Source: an uncultured Micrococcales bacterium (lineage in GTDB: Bacteria; Actinomycetota; Actinomycetes; Actinomycetales; Microbacteriaceae). From it: a stretch of DNA of 5,893 nt. The position numbers were made by a program, and so were the translations under genes. The stretch covers positions 1-5,893 of the forward strand of contig CAIJJH010000122.1 of the NCBI GenBank assembly GCA_903820955.1, written 5' to 3'. Below are positions 5,748-5,893 of the stretch, piece by piece. The notes under the pieces are model-generated. The model was not told where the DNA came from. It did not search any database and saw only the letters and a program-made list of their open reading frames with translations. The stretch's first letter is position 1. Each line of letters begins with the position of its first letter.

Positions 5748-5893
5748 CTAGCGAATGCGCAAGTTTGCGGTTGGCTCCAAAACCCAGTCGATAACGCCTT
5801 GCCAGTGCCCAAACCCGTCACCGAGAGCCAAGTGCTTTGCTCCCTCGAAGATAAGCGCTTCGAGGCCTAGCGCGTTGCCATGGGTTTCTTGAA
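5748..5893 (-). CDS. C-terminal 47 codons of an unidentified protein, possibly an alpha/beta hydrolase
   Basis: An open frame enters from the right edge and ends at TAG (5750-5748). It reads QETHGNALGLEALIFEG, then AKHLALGDGFGHWQG, VIDWVLEP, and ends TANLRIR. The codons look like those of the neighbouring genes and the stop lies 13 bp before the next start on the same strand, which supports a real gene. The GFGHW motif followed by an amphipathic helix (QGVIDWVLE) resembles the end of alpha/beta hydrolases, where a late His completes the catalytic triad. With only the tail visible, that assignment is a guess. Confidence 0.6.
   Translation of the reverse strand, partial: QETHGNALGLEALIFEGAKHLALGDGFGHWQGVIDWVLEPTANLRIR

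Overview
This window looks like a compact, streamlined chromosome segment from an actinobacterium. By eye the GC content is in the mid-50s, lower than most Actinobacteria. Three features support this. The GMC oxidoreductase is of the actinobacterial ChoD (cholesterol-oxidase-like) type. Three genes have a TAnnnT -10 box placed 6-7 bases before the start codon, the arrangement expected for leaderless mRNAs, which are common in this phylum. The three non-overlapping gene junctions are only 23, 13 and 2 bp. A freshwater or marine Microbacteriaceae lineage with a small genome would fit, but that is inference. There is no RNA gene, insertion sequence, CRISPR array or prophage, and no stretch over 300 bp lacks a gene.

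Layout: (1) Positions 1-984, minus strand, hold the N-terminal 328 codons of a magnesium-translocating P-type ATPase (MgtA type) that runs off the left edge. (2) A 23-bp gap holds two back-to-back -10 boxes that share base pairs. (3) On the plus strand, two two-domain EamA (DMT superfamily) transporters (1008-1910 and 1907-2785) overlap by 4 bases and form one operon. (4) On the minus strand, a saccharopine dehydrogenase-family gene (4448-5734) is followed 2 bp later by a ChoD-like GMC flavin oxidoreductase (2772-4445). This pair converges on the EamA pair with a 14-bp tail-to-tail overlap. (5) At the right edge, on the minus strand, is the last 47 codons of an unidentified gene, possibly an alpha/beta hydrolase.

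Functional picture: the EamA pair exports or imports unknown small metabolites. The dehydrogenase-oxidoreductase pair joins an amino-acid/polyamine-type NAD(P) dehydrogenase to an FAD alcohol oxidoreductase; both substrates are unknown and the coupling is inferred from spacing alone.

The most interesting signals are regulatory: the overlapping divergent leaderless promoters at 985-1007, the identical TAGGCT-N6-ATG arrangement upstream of both mgtA and the saccharopine dehydrogenase gene, and a hairpin plus T6 tract resembling an intrinsic terminator inside the early mgtA coding sequence (748-772). I see no clear evidence of a completely novel system; most of the content is core metabolism and transport.
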